Assembly (NCBI GenBank): GCA_014529385.2
Contig: CM043971.1
Coordinates: 96,947,485 to 97,011,484, forward strand
DNA from: Adiantum capillus-veneris
Lineage: Eukaryota; Streptophyta; Polypodiopsida; Polypodiales; Pteridaceae
Reading direction: 5' to 3'
DNA length: 64,000 nt
Under the pieces are notes generated by a model, which saw only the letters and a program-made list of their open reading frames with translations, had not been told where the DNA came from and ran no database searches. How positions within the stretch are numbered: the stretch's first letter is position 1; each line of letters begins with the position of its first letter. Shown here piece by piece: positions 23,906-34,185 of this stretch. Both the position numbers and the translations under genes were made by a program.

Positions 23906-24182
23906 GGTCAGTACCAAGCGAAAAGATGGATAGGGAAGAGTTGCCTTGCCTTATTCTCTCGGTAGTGATCTCAAAAAATAGTAATGGTAGACATGACTTA
24001 TATGTGCTGAGGTCACTACCGAGCGAATAGGTGCATAGAAAAGAGTTTTCCTTGCCTTATTCGCTCGGTAGTGACTTCAAAAATAGTAATAGCATATATG
24101 ACTTACATTTTCTGAGATCACTACCAGGCGAACAGGTTTGCAGCCCCTGCAAAAAAATACCTTATTCGCTGGGTGGTGACCT
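23906..24182. repeat. Iteron cluster B upstream of the H3-like gene
   Basis: Three pairs of the motif. Forward (GTCACTACCGAGCGAATAG and variants) at 23906-23922, 24010-24030 and 24114-24135. Inverted (TTATTCGCTCGGTAGTGAC) at 23951-23972, 24057-24078 and 24162-24182. The spacing is regular at about 104 bp per pair. It lies 70 bp upstream of the H3-like ATG and 320 bp upstream of the 131-residue gene, so it could serve both divergent promoters. Confidence 0.88.
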
Positions 24183-24502
24183 CAAAAAAGTGTACAAGCA
24201 AACGAACAGGTTTGCATCCGCTGATACAAAATAGAAATGTGAAGGAGATCTTAAATTGATGCGGTTCTAACTGTCATGTCGTTCCCTCCGATCACCTCCC
24301 CTAATATCGGGGGGATGATACCATTGATTCTCTCTCCCACGTCCACCTCTCATGAAACCTCATGGCAGTACCACCCTCTCATGAAACCTCATGCCCAAGC
24401 TCTGCTTTTTAGGCTTGTCTGAAAGTCTATTTAAGAAGCAGTTGTTTCAGAACCTCCCTCAAGGTTTCGCAGAACAACTAAAAGAAGCTTAGGATAGTGG
24501 CG

Positions 24503-24983
24503 ATGCCTTTCCAAGGTATACTCCCGCAGCGCCAGCAACACCGCATCCGGGCCCTCCTCATGAGGTCCCCCCTTGGCCCTCCCCCGATGTTACCTTTAAT
24601 GTTCTCGACCGACATAGCTGGGGAGTGGCTGCTATCAACACGGGAGTCAATTCTCGAGGTAAGTTGTTGGTAATTCTTTGCTTTCTGCTCCCAATTTCCA
24701 AGATCCTAGTTTGAAGAGCTTACTTGCTAAATGCTCTGTGCAGGATGCTAGCCTGAAGCTGCAGCAAATGCTGATCGTCAGGCAGAGGGTCTCAATCCTT
24801 AAAAAATCTCTGGAAGCAAGAAGGCCTGAAGACATGCAGCGATTGCTTGCCGAGAATGGCTCTATGGAGGCAATCATTAATTGGCTTCAGGAAATGAAGG
24901 ATGAAGTGCTTGAGCTAGCCAGTAAATATGAGGAAGCCATTAACTTTGCAAATATGCTTTTCGAAGAGATAAGCTGGCTGTGA
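24503..24983 (+). CDS. Small helical protein of unknown function (two exons, intact)
   Basis: Exons 24503-24658 and 24744-24983 join in phase across a gtaagt...gtgcag intron of 85 bp and give 131 residues. It starts MPFQGILPQRQQHRIRALL, a basic and proline-rich segment, and continues FSTDIAGEWLLSTRESILE across the splice. Exon 2 is almost wholly helical (LKLQQMLIVRQRVSILKK, WLQEMKDEVLELASKYEEAI). No family is recognised; it could be a DNA-binding or chromatin accessory factor. It is divergent from the H3-like gene with iteron cluster B between them. It is the only gene in the transposon that shows no lesion. Confidence 0.55.
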
Positions 24984-25012
24984 ACCCTAAACCCCTAAAC
25001 CCTAAACCCCCC
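24984..25012. repeat. Short telomere-like repeat
   Basis: Immediately after the stop codon come three to four imperfect CCCTAAA units (plant telomere type). Confidence 0.8.
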
Positions 25013-25100
25013 GGAAATTAATAGGCCACTCTTTGTAAAGTCTGAAGTGTTTTCTAACTCAAACCCGGTGTTCAGTTGTAATTTTTTTTCTTTCTTATAA

Positions 25101-25740
25101 AATCAAAAGGCGTATTTTGCAAAAGAAAGCCCTAAATCCGCAACAAGCAGGGGTTACCTTCCCCTTATTTGCTTAGTATTGACCTCTGTACTAGCAGACA
25201 TCACTTGAATTTTCTTTTGGTCAGTACCAAGCGAATAGGACCCTTTGGACTAGGTGACCTTACCTTATTCGCTTGGTACTGACCAACTACAACAAATTAA
25301 AGCAGACGGGACCGAAATCAAAAGGCATATTTGGCAAAGGAAAACCCTAAATCCGCAACAAGCAGGGGTTACCTTCCCCTTATTTTCTTAGTATTGACCT
25401 CTGTACTAGCAGACATCACTTAACTTTTCTTTTGGTCAATACCAAGAGAATAGGACCCTTCGGACTAGGTGACCTTACCTTATTCGCTTGGTACTGACCA
25501 ACTACAGCAATTAAAGCGCACGGGACCGAAATCAAAAGGCATATTTGGCAAAGGAAAACCCTAAATCCGCAACAAGCAGGGGTTACCTTCCCTTTATTTG
25601 CTTAGTATTGACCTCTGTACTAGCATACATCACTTAACTTTTGTTTTGGTCAGTACCAAGCGAATAGGGCACTTCGGACTAAGTGACCTTACCTTATTCG
25701 CTTGGTACTGACCAACTACACAAAATACAAGTGCGCAGAA
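25101..25740. repeat. Iteron cluster C: three tandem 214-215-bp units
   Basis: Units begin AATCAAAAGG at 25101, 25316 and 25530. Each holds GCTTAGTATTGACC, then GGTCAGTACCAAGCGAATAG, then TTATTCGCTTGGTACTGACC: one forward and two inverted motif copies per unit. No ORF is seen. Confidence 0.9.
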
Positions 25741-26116
25741 GGGTAGTAAGTAGCATACCTCTTCACTGTGTGTAGAGTTCCGCATCGCTAAAGCACTGCA
25801 GAACAAGTGTAAGAGAAGGAGGATGCGCGAGAGTAAGAGGTGATGGAGTTTGCTTACCGCGTAGCGTCGATGGGGGTAGAGTTAATTAGAATGATGCGCA
25901 GTAGAGGACGCAAAAAGAGACAGAATAGTTGAAACTTGAGATGTTTGGCGGGGGTAATGCCTCAACTTAGAATGCTTACCTCGGGGAGGGTGACAACTTT
26001 ACTAATGCGCGAGATTGCGGTTGGTAAATCATACTGCATGGGAATCTGAGACCATTTAATACTGGTTTTCCTTGAGAGCGCAACCCACGTGTCTTTTTGA
26101 GTGACTGTTAAGGGTC

Positions 26117-26425
26117 AGACAGACGCCAATCTCCCTTGCAGTCGCCATCTCCATCTCCATCTCGCACCTTCTACCTGGCCATCTCTCATGCCTTTGCCTT
26201 TTCTGTGCCCTTCTCCTTGGCCAGCTCTCGTGATCCTGCGTAAGGAGTCATACGCCGATCGCCCTTGCATTCGCCATCGCCTTTGCCTTTTCTACGCCTT
26301 TCCCCTTGGCCAGCTTTCGTGATCCTGCGTTTAGAGTCAGACGCCGATCGCCCTTGCATTCGCCATCGCCTTTTCATTTTTTGCGCTCTTCCCCTTGCCC
26401 AGCTCTCGTGATCCTACGTTGAGTG
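26117..26425. repeat. Tandem repeat, about 89 bp
   Basis: GATCGCCCTTGCATTCGCC recurs at about 26257 and 26346, with a diverged earlier copy near 26127. Each is followed by CCTTGGCCAGCT and CGTGATCCTGCG. Short frames across it look incidental. Confidence 0.75.
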
Positions 26426-26631
26426 ACCTCCACTGGGTCGAGACCTTTGCTGCCGCGTCGCCATCGCCATCGCCCCCCTACTGGTTCTTGCTGTCGGTGG
26501 CCTACGACATCACCATCCAACTCGGCGCCATTGGATATTGCAGAGACAGGTTCTTTCTCCCTGCCTCTCCCCTTCTTGTGTGTTGTTAACTGTGTGCGCA
26601 CTGAAGCCACTGCGCTAGGGTAAAAAGGCAT

Positions 26632-26760
26632 GCATGGTTGGAATAATTACTCATTATGTGACCATATTGCATTCATGGTTGGAATAATTACTCCTTACGT
26701 GGTGACCGTATCGCATTCATGGTTGGAATAATTACTCCTTATGTGACCTATAAATCTCTC
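26632..26760. repeat. Tandem repeat, about 43-46 bp, three copies
   Basis: CATGGTTGGAATAATTACTC occurs three times, each followed by a TATGTGACC-like segment. Confidence 0.85.
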
Positions 26761-26810
26761 ACTGATAACATAATATGCTCTGTTCTTATCCACCTGTTCC
26801 GAATGCCACA

Positions 26811-27210
26811 AGACAGAACCAAGCGAATAAGACCCTTCGAAGATTCTTGGGGGCCCTACTCGCTTGGTACTGACTCAACTAACGTCACCACTTATGACAT
26901 TAACGCACGGGACATAACCCGTCGATATGACATTAGCGCACGGGACATAACCAAGCGAATAGAGTTCTTCGGAAATTCTTGGGAGCCCTACTTGCTTGGT
27001 TCTGACTCAACTAACGTCAATTCTTATGAATTTAGCACACGGGACAGAACCAAGCGAAGAGGGTCCTTCCGAAATTCTTGGGGACCCTACTCGCTTGGTT
27101 CTGACTCAACTAATGTCACCTCTTATGACATGAGTGCACGAGGCAGAACCAGGAAAAATAGGACATTGAGGGGTACTCGAGGCCCAACATTCGCTTTGTT
27201 ATGACACCAA
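26811..27210. repeat. Iteron cluster D: 99-bp tandem units upstream of the unknown gene
   Basis: GACAGAACCAAGCGAATA variants start at about 26811, 26943, 27042 and 27141. Each of the first three is followed by CTACTCGCTTGGTTCTGAC. The last three have a period of 99 bp; the first interval carries an extra 33 bp. It ends about 30 bp before the ATG at 27240. Confidence 0.87.
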
Positions 27211-27239
27211 ATAGTTTTGGCTTTCTTTTTCTTTCAGTC

Positions 27240-29002
27240 ATGGGGATCATAGTCCTGGAGACAGACGTGAGCGAGGATACATGTGAAGAAAAACTATTCA
27301 CATTCTTATATAACGCCCGAGCTCATCACCGTGCACCAGAACTATCAGGAATGTTCAATGCAGAGTTTTCTATACAGAGGATTATAGATTGCTCCTTTGA
27401 GTACCTACAAAACCATTTGCAACAATATGAGGCAGTCACTTGTGAAAATTCCATGACAGTTGATGGCATGCGATATGTGCACCTTGCCGACCTTGACCCT
27501 GACAAGAGTGCTTCAAGGAGACTGTATCGCTGTCTTGAAAAGTGTCCCTCCAATGCACTGCTTCTACAAGACAGGTGTATGAAGCACTTAAAAAAATTTC
27601 GCTTATTGGAATTATACCATGGGTTTGTCTGTTACTTATACTTGCAGACGGATGGCGAGTCAGAGACTTCGCAGTCAACAACTTTCGGTAGTTGTCTATT
27701 GGCGCCAGAGGAAGAGGTAGAGGATGTGGAGGTGCAATTCAATCCAGAAGAAGAGCGGGAAGAGGTACTAAAGGAAACCTTTGATGCAGGCTTAAATCTT
27801 GTTTCTCTTGCGGATGCAGCAATAGGGTGCAGGCAAGAAAACCCAAGTATGGAAGCGACTTTGCCTCTCAATTGTGCTCCCAGCTTTGCTATGGCGGGCG
27901 ACACCCACTATATTCTTCTCACAGATATCATGCATGAGCTCAATATACGGGAGGACTAATGCCTAGCGGCAATTGCAAATTTTTGTGAGGCAGACATGGG
28001 GTTTGTGGACGATGATGCAGTGGACCATTATCTTATTGCTGAAACAGCTGTCCGCGACTCACAGTTCACTTCAGGGTCGCAAACTGATTAAAGATACGTT
28101 CAATGAGGCGAAGTCCGGAGAGGCCGATTTGCCAACAGATGAGCAGTTTGAATTGACAACAAAACAACTCGGCTTGGAAAACATGGGTAGACACGTGGCA
28201 CCTGAAGATCATGTAATGAATAGTCAGTCTATTCACTTATGGGGGAGGTCGATGCTAGAAATGGACGAGAATCAGATGGTAACTTTTGTCGAGCATTCAG
28301 ATAGTATTAGAGATGGCCGAGTGATAAAATATCATGAACATTTTTTTTTGCTGCCAGGTGCTAGTGTATGACGATAGTTTCCTTAGAAGAGCGGGAGGCT
28401 CACGCCAAGGTCTTGTCACTGGAGTCCAAGGCAAGGATGCAGCGTTGTCTCACTACATCGGGCGTTTCAACCACAAAAAGGTTTGTAGAAACAATTCAAG
28501 TAATTGACAATTCTACTCATCTCACTTACGGCTAATAAATTGATTGCAATTAATATGTAGCTCATAATATACCACAAGGAATATTTCGATGACAATGCAA
28601 AGTTCCCTCTGTTTGCAATGAAAGCTATTACAGATTGTGTGGTGGGCACCCCCTCCCACTAAACGTAGAAAGAGAATTCTGATTGAAAAACAGTTTTCTC
28701 TACGTGTATTTGGCATTGGGTATGGGTGCCAGGCACTCAGAGCCCCATATTTCATGCCGTACACAGCTCAGGCTCTGGCTGCAGGGGTTGAAGACCCAAA
28801 AATCTTAGATCCATACAATAAGCGGCTTTTTCTGAGGGAAAGAAGACGCATGATGCCCGTAGGGATGATGCCATCAACAGAGGAATGATCTCGTCTACAG
28901 AGCTTGCACATTGAAGAGGTACAAAGTGAGGAGGAAGGAGGTGCATCGAAGAGGATAAAAACGACGGGCTCAGGTCCATCTTCTCCCACTCCTGACTCGT
29001 GA
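27240..29002 (+). pseudogene. Large transposon-borne protein of unknown function
   Basis: ATG at 27240 follows a pyrimidine-rich cag, perhaps the end of a leader intron. An N-terminal globular region (about 170 residues, LADLDPDKSASRRLYRC) is followed by an acidic stretch (EEEVEDVEVQFNPEEEREE). After that come GRSMLEMDENQM, an intron at 28279-28357, VLVYDDSFLRRAGGS, an intron at 28481-28560, and LIIYHKEYFDD. The end is basic then acidic (KRRKR, KRIK). Damage: TAA at 27957-27959, a frameshift near 28060-28085, an extra base in a C run at 28649-28653 and TGA at 28886-28888; the last stop is 29000-29002. I recognise no family. It converges on the transposase gene and their 3' ends overlap. Iteron cluster D sits at its promoter. 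Confidence 0.55.
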
Positions 29003-31683
29003 TCGGCGCCACCTTGCATGGCGCTCCGCCGCATTTGAAGCTCCCCAAGCCATCTGTTTCTTCTCTTTGCGGATGTGTCGTAAAGACCGTGTATTTCTGA
29101 ACTCTTAAGAAGTTCCTTCTGCCTTGCTCTATGAATTAGTCGTCTATAAGTCCATTGATGTAACTCTAATAGGCTATTGGCCTTTTCTTTTCCTCCCCCA
29201 TGCCGAGTGTGCTTAAAATAACCTGTTCTTGCCATGTAGTGGGTTTTTTCCCTGCCCTGTGTGGACCATATTGATAGTGAGCAGTATGTCTTGGCAAAAT
29301 ATGGACCATGGTTGAACAGTATGTGCTGCATTGAAATAAAACAAAATGGTCAGTTGAGTACAATTTAAAATTTTGTTTTGTATACGTAGAATGCCAACCT
29401 ACCATGTAATGTGTGATATGTTGCCCACCCCACCCTGTAAGGGAAGCCTTTTTCCAATCCAGCAAGGCTGCTTGAAATGATGTGAGCTTACTTTGGTCCC
29501 AAGAATGTTGCTCAAGGTAGTGGAAAATTTTATCTAGTGATTTCCACACGTTCGCTTTGTGATTCTGGATTGCCCCACCACCAGCATTGTCTTTAACCAC
29601 ATTATGTAACTGTTTCCATTTGTTGAACAGGATTCTCCTTTCTTCTCTATCTGAATCTTTGAGGCTAAACCCAAGAAACCTTCTTGCCTTCACTCCGCCT
29701 ATCGATGCTTTCCTCGGTACCTTGTACCGACTTTGAGACATCTTAGGGTCCTCTTCGATTTTGACATTGCCTCCATGCAAACCAATGTCTGAGAGCACTC
29801 CCTCTATTGCTTTGATCACTCTTTTCGACTCACTCTCTGGCTTTAATGTCCATGCAAAACATATGTACAAATGAACCACCTTTTCAATTATTCGATAGAG
29901 TGCATGAAGTGTACAGACGTGAACTCTACTCAGAGGAATATCAAGCATTGGTTTAAAAGTTTTATCTTGAAGATGTCTGTTGGGAGCTCTAATCCATTGC
30001 ACACTCTCAAGTGATTGTGCATCAGCCATGCAATATAAGCATGGATTTGCCACAGCTGCTCCGTGTGTTATGTTGTACATACACTTAAAAGTCTTTAAGT
30101 CACCTGCCATGTGCCATTCCACTGTGTAGTCGCAAAATCCTTCCACTGAAAGAACGGCTCCGTTTCTTTGTTCACTGATGATAGAAGGAATTTGGGTTTG
30201 ACTAAAAACCCAATCGAGGATTTCAAAATTTTCCTTATCAACCTGCAGTGAAAAATGAAAACACAAAATCAACAACCAAATTATCAATATTTTTGTTATC
30301 AGAGATTGAACGAAGTATACCTGAAATGATCCTAGAGATAGAATGTTGTTTTCTGATTGCACGCTGAAGTATCGTGGATCCTCTTTTGTTATTGATGGAT
30401 CCAGAGCTCTGTTCATGAGAGTAATGGTGACTCTCTCCAACTTCTTGTTCTTCACGACCTCGCACTGGTCGAGCTTCAAAACAAACTTGAGAACCCCACC
30501 GCACTCGTCTTGACTGATGTCAAAGAAGTGAAGTGCATACCTTTGCAATGCTTCAAGATCAACGAAGAGGTTGTTGTGCTCGTTAAACTGTACCTCTCTG
30601 CTGCCCTTTCCTAAGAACGTTGCTTCAATATGGAATGGTGACCCAAGTTTCTCAAACACCTCATTGTTTACGTGCCGGCGAGCAGCCTTTACATGTGATG
30701 GCTTTGGCAGCAATGATCCTCTCTATAGTTTATTTTGAGACTTTTTAGCTAATGCTTTGAAGAGTGCCCTGTATCCCATCTGTGAGATGCCACTCTCATC
30801 AAGTATTGCTTGCACTTCCATTGGTTCCAGTTGATTCTCGTTCATGAAGGAGGTAAGTAGCCTCCCTTTTAACTTACAATTTTTTTTCTGAGTTATCATC
30901 TCTTCAACTACTTCTTTTGGAACTAGACGGCTGTAATGCACTCCGACATTGAAGCCTGCACCGTTCGAGTTTGGATGCAGTAAAGACCTGCCAAAAAAGC
31001 AGAATGCGTTATGATCATGTATAGGAAAGTAAGTGTATCCACTTCTTAATGAATCACATTGAAGAAACAAACTTCGCGTTACCTTAAAGCTCGTATTCGC
31101 CGTTTTTGAGGCCACCACTACCAACCTTCATGTTCTCAAGGTTGCACATATCTCGTTTTCTTTTCCGACTACCAAGCACGGTGTTTTTCTCTCGCAAACT
31201 TGTGATCTTCTTCTCAAGGCCTTGGATTGTCTCTTTGTTTGATGAAATCTTTTGAGAGCATGCTTCATTAAGTTTCTTCAGCTGCATGTTCTCCATTGCT
31301 AGGAAGTTTCTTTGCCTTTCCGCATTCAATCCTCTCATTTCCAAATGTTCGGTGTATCCTAATAGCCCATCCTTGCCATCGCCTGTGAAATGTGAGAGGT
31401 TAGTGATATTAGCAAAGGGAGGTGGCGCATTTGTCGTAGGATCCTTTGGATAAATAGACCCATCGGTCCACAAATCCAAATGATGTTCCTTGTTTGTCCT
31501 TCTAAGTTCTTTCTCCCGTTGAGATAAGAAAGACTCCCTCCGTTTCTGCAACGGTGCGTACTCTTGCAATACATCAACATGAAGATGATGTGTGTTCTTT
31601 CTTTGGGTAAGTGTTAAAGATGAAGGGGCCGAGGATTGTAAGTTCAAATTAGTGTTTTCATCAGGAAAAGATGCGTTCTCCAT
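28768..31683 (-). pseudogene. Candidate DDE-type transposase (four exons, decayed)
   Basis: Exons run down from ATG 31683: to 31083, then 30987-30321, 30242-29403 and 29325 to about 28768. Exon 1 is a coiled-coil region ending in basic KRKRD. The core has WHMAGDLKTFKCMY, then CLYC, then VHVCTLHALYRIIEKVVH, and in exon 4 STQGREKTHYMARTGYFK followed by RHGGG. A GD motif, a Cys pair, a leucine/His helix and a final Q-G-x-E-K block fit the layout of RNase H-fold transposases. I cannot assign the second acidic residue. The gene lies next to the right inverted repeat, the usual place for a transposase. Damage: frame change at an A5 run near 31095 and an in-frame TAG at 30723-30725. The 3' end is uncertain, since it runs antisense to the neighbouring gene. 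Confidence 0.55.
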
Positions 31684-31998
31684 TCCTAGAGTTGATAGAG
31701 AAGAAGACGGAGAAATATCTCAAGTTTTGGGAGGGAAAGCCATATTCTCAAGTTTAGAGTTGATAGAGTTTGTGTGGCTTATGTTTCTGGAGGGAACGCT
31801 TGTAAGTTGGCATTTCAAATCATTAGTCATATGGTTAGTTGGATTCTTGACAAGAGAACGAAGGATAAGAATGACAAAGACGGCGGCTACCTACCAAAGA
31901 ATGTCATTTTGGCTTTTTGTTGCGCATAAAAGTATCACATAAAATTCACAAGTTAACATTTTCATTTTCTCTCTCTAAGCCGACGTGGCACTTCTTAC

Positions 31999-32032
31999 AA
32001 GGCCCAAAAGTGAGTCCAACTTTCTCCTAATG
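31999..32032 (-). repeat. Right terminal inverted repeat (34 bp)
   Basis: Reads AAGGCCCAAAAGTGAG...TCTCCTAATG, the exact inverse of 19411-19444. It is followed by one variable base and GAC. Confidence 0.93.
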
Positions 32033-32036
32033 GGAC

Positions 32037-32290
32037 GTTGGGGCACTGGCGAGGAGTCTCATTGACTTTGCACCTTATGCCCTCGTCAAGTGCGGGAGAG
32101 TGAGTACCACACACTACTTGAGTGCTCAGCTTTTGACCACATTAGGTTCTCTTTTCCCCATATATTCAGCCATGAGCTCTCCCTACATACCTTCCTCTCC
32201 CAACCACGATGTGGAATCTCTATTGCGACGCTCGTTTCAGTCATTTTTGAGCATCGAGAGTCACTTATGACCTCCACTCACACCACGTGA
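32037..32290 (+). pseudogene. LINE ORF, part 3 (C-terminus)
   Basis: It resumes the LINE frame after the transposon: RWGTGEESH, a TGA, then ESEYHTLLECSAFDHIRF...SVIFEHRESLM. This is a typical LINE C-terminal segment (a Cys/His-bearing TLLEC block and an IF-HR-LM end). The stop is at 32288-32290. The 3' untranslated tail leads into CTAT and C-run microsatellites. Confidence 0.85.
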
Positions 32291-32357
32291 CATGTTCATT
32301 TGGTCCCATAGGTCATATTTGACCTCCAAGGACGATAATAGAACTATCTATCTATCT

Positions 32358-32367
32358 CCCCCCCCCC

Positions 32368-32443
<76 letters not shown>

Positions 32444-32515
32444 AAATTGTTGGATTTACTCCTCTTGTTGGATGAAGGAGGATGCAACATGTGTCCAGGG
32501 GAAGGGTCGAAAAAC

Positions 32516-32594
<79 letters not shown>

Positions 32595-32762
32595 CCTATG
32601 TCTGTCTCTCTCTCATACATACATACACACACACACATTGTCAAATTTACCCCTTGTCTTGTTGGACAAAGGAGGATGCAACATGTGTCAGGAAGGGAGG
32701 GTAAAAAAAACCTCCGCCTCTCTCTACCTTTAACATACTTTTCCTCTCCTTCTGTCTCTGAA

Positions 32763-32813
<51 letters not shown>

Positions 32814-32975
32814 CACCCCCATTACGTCCTTCCCTACCTATTTTTCTCTCTCTATCTCTAATTTCTCTCTCTAATTTTTCAATGAAAGCCCCCTTACTAC
32901 TTAAAACAACTACTTAGAAGCTATCAAATTTCAAAATCAAAAGGACTTATCATTACACATATTTTTAGTAAAACA

Positions 32976-33033
<58 letters not shown>
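32358..33033. repeat. Microsatellite cluster
   Basis: A C run (32358-32378), CT (32379-32408), CA (32408-32440), CT then TA (32519-32591), CT (32767-32811) and CT (32983-33033). The segments between include two copies of GGAGGATGCAACATGTGTC (near 32477 and 32671), so part is a diverged tandem duplication. Confidence 0.95.
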
Positions 33034-33038
<5 letters not shown>

Positions 33039-34004
33039 GGAAAATCATCATGTATATATCTAAGTATAACAAGTGATAAAATCACCAGGCCTGCCAGGCA
33101 TGATAAAGATTTCTTTTTAATATGCAATTTTTAAAGCCCCCTTTCATATGGTTTGTGTAATGCAATCAGCTTATATAATTTTTCATATATAACGTTAACT
33201 TAAAGATATAAATACAAAAAATGATAGGCAATTTTGAGATTGTTTTGATAGGCAAAATAGCCCTTGACAAAAAAAAAAGGCGTCAATTTTAGGCCTTGAT
33301 CTGAAGCTAGATCCCACTTTAAAATCACTACATCTCTAAGCTTTAAAAAAAAAACATAAGCACAGAGAATTGAATTAAAAAAGCACCCTTAAGCTCTACA
33401 CCCTAAGCTTTAGATCCCTATGCTCTAGACCCCAGTTTAAAAATTCTACATTTTTAAGCTCTAGAGCCCTTTTTCCAAATTTAAAACTGTAGATCCCTAC
33501 GTTATAAATCCCACTTTAAAAGCTTTAAAGTTCTAAGTCCTAAAACTCTAGCATCTCTGGGTGACCCTCCCCCTACTTGTGGATCCATGTAACATTTTCA
33601 CTTTCTTTAATTCAAAGTTTTACCTTCTAATAAAAAAAAAACTTTAAAAGCTCTATATCTTTAAATTCTAAACTTAGCTTTAAAATCTCTAAAAAAAAAA
33701 AAAAAAAAACTTTAAAGGTTAAAGTCCTAAATGATAAATTCCTTCCATAAAGTTTTAACTAGCAAAAATGACAACTTTAGTCTATTACCTCAAGTTTTAA
33801 GGGGTGAACCAAATTCTCAAAATGAAAGGTGGATAAAAGAAATTCTCAAATTTCAAAACGAAAAGGTGATTCTTGGGATTTGTGGAGCCTCTAAGGCTTT
33901 ATCATTTAACATGTAAGGCTGTCAATGTTTCATGCTTCCAAAGCCATTGGGCAACCCAAAATCTTTTCCTTGATGTATGAGAGTTTATTTCATATTTCAG
34001 AACT
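33034..34004. other. AT-rich, low-complexity spacer
   Basis: From 33280 to 33720 the sequence is built of degenerate TTTAAA, AAGCTCTA and CCCTA words and A runs (A20 near 33691-33709). No gene is seen. Confidence 0.7.
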
Positions 34005-34185
34005 CAAGACATGTCCATCGTTAGATTTATACAATTCATTTTAATAAGTGCCCGCTATCTTATTTCAACCAATCAACATTTTTGACCTATCAAAAAATGC
34101 TTAAAAATACAACTCAACCTTTTTCCTATTTTACTCAACAAAAAGAGAAGGCAATGCTATAGCCTTGTCCTTTGGGCAGGCCAAA
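34005..34185 (+). repeat. Dispersed repeat, copy 1
   Basis: It matches the reverse complement of 63495-63682 at most positions. Shared blocks include CTTATTTCAACCAATCA, CCTATCAAAAAATGCTT and CAAAAAGAGAAGGCA. Family unknown. Confidence 0.8.

Larger units (their letters stand above)
19410..32033. mobile_element. 12.6-kb TIR DNA transposon carrying a histone H3-like gene and other chromatin-type genes
   Basis: Boundaries come from the LINE it interrupts. GAC occurs at 19407-19409 and 32034-32036, and removing the insert plus one GAC restores the LINE frame (SHSLVVR continues into RWGTGEES). Perfect 34-bp inverted repeats lie just inside each end. It encodes, left to right, a BAH-like protein (+), a coiled-coil protein (-), a histone H3-like protein (-), a 131-residue helical protein (+), an unknown protein (+) and a candidate transposase (-). 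Four iteron clusters lie between them. A 3-bp duplication fits superfamilies such as CACTA or PIF/Harbinger, but the ends are not CACTA and the target is not TWA, so I leave the superfamily open. Several genes are broken. Confidence 0.88.

Noticed and set aside
24984-25012. True telomere or chromosome end
   Set aside because: Only three to four imperfect units within a transposon. It is a chance or captured telomere-like stub.
26719-27204. Plus-strand open frame of 161 codons across iteron cluster D
   Set aside because: It stays open only because the repeat period (99 bp) is a multiple of three. The motif also occurs in clusters A-C with no open frame.
32292-32861. Plus-strand open frame of 189 codons
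   Set aside because: Made of CT, CA, TA and C microsatellites; Ser-Leu and Tyr-Ile repeats only.
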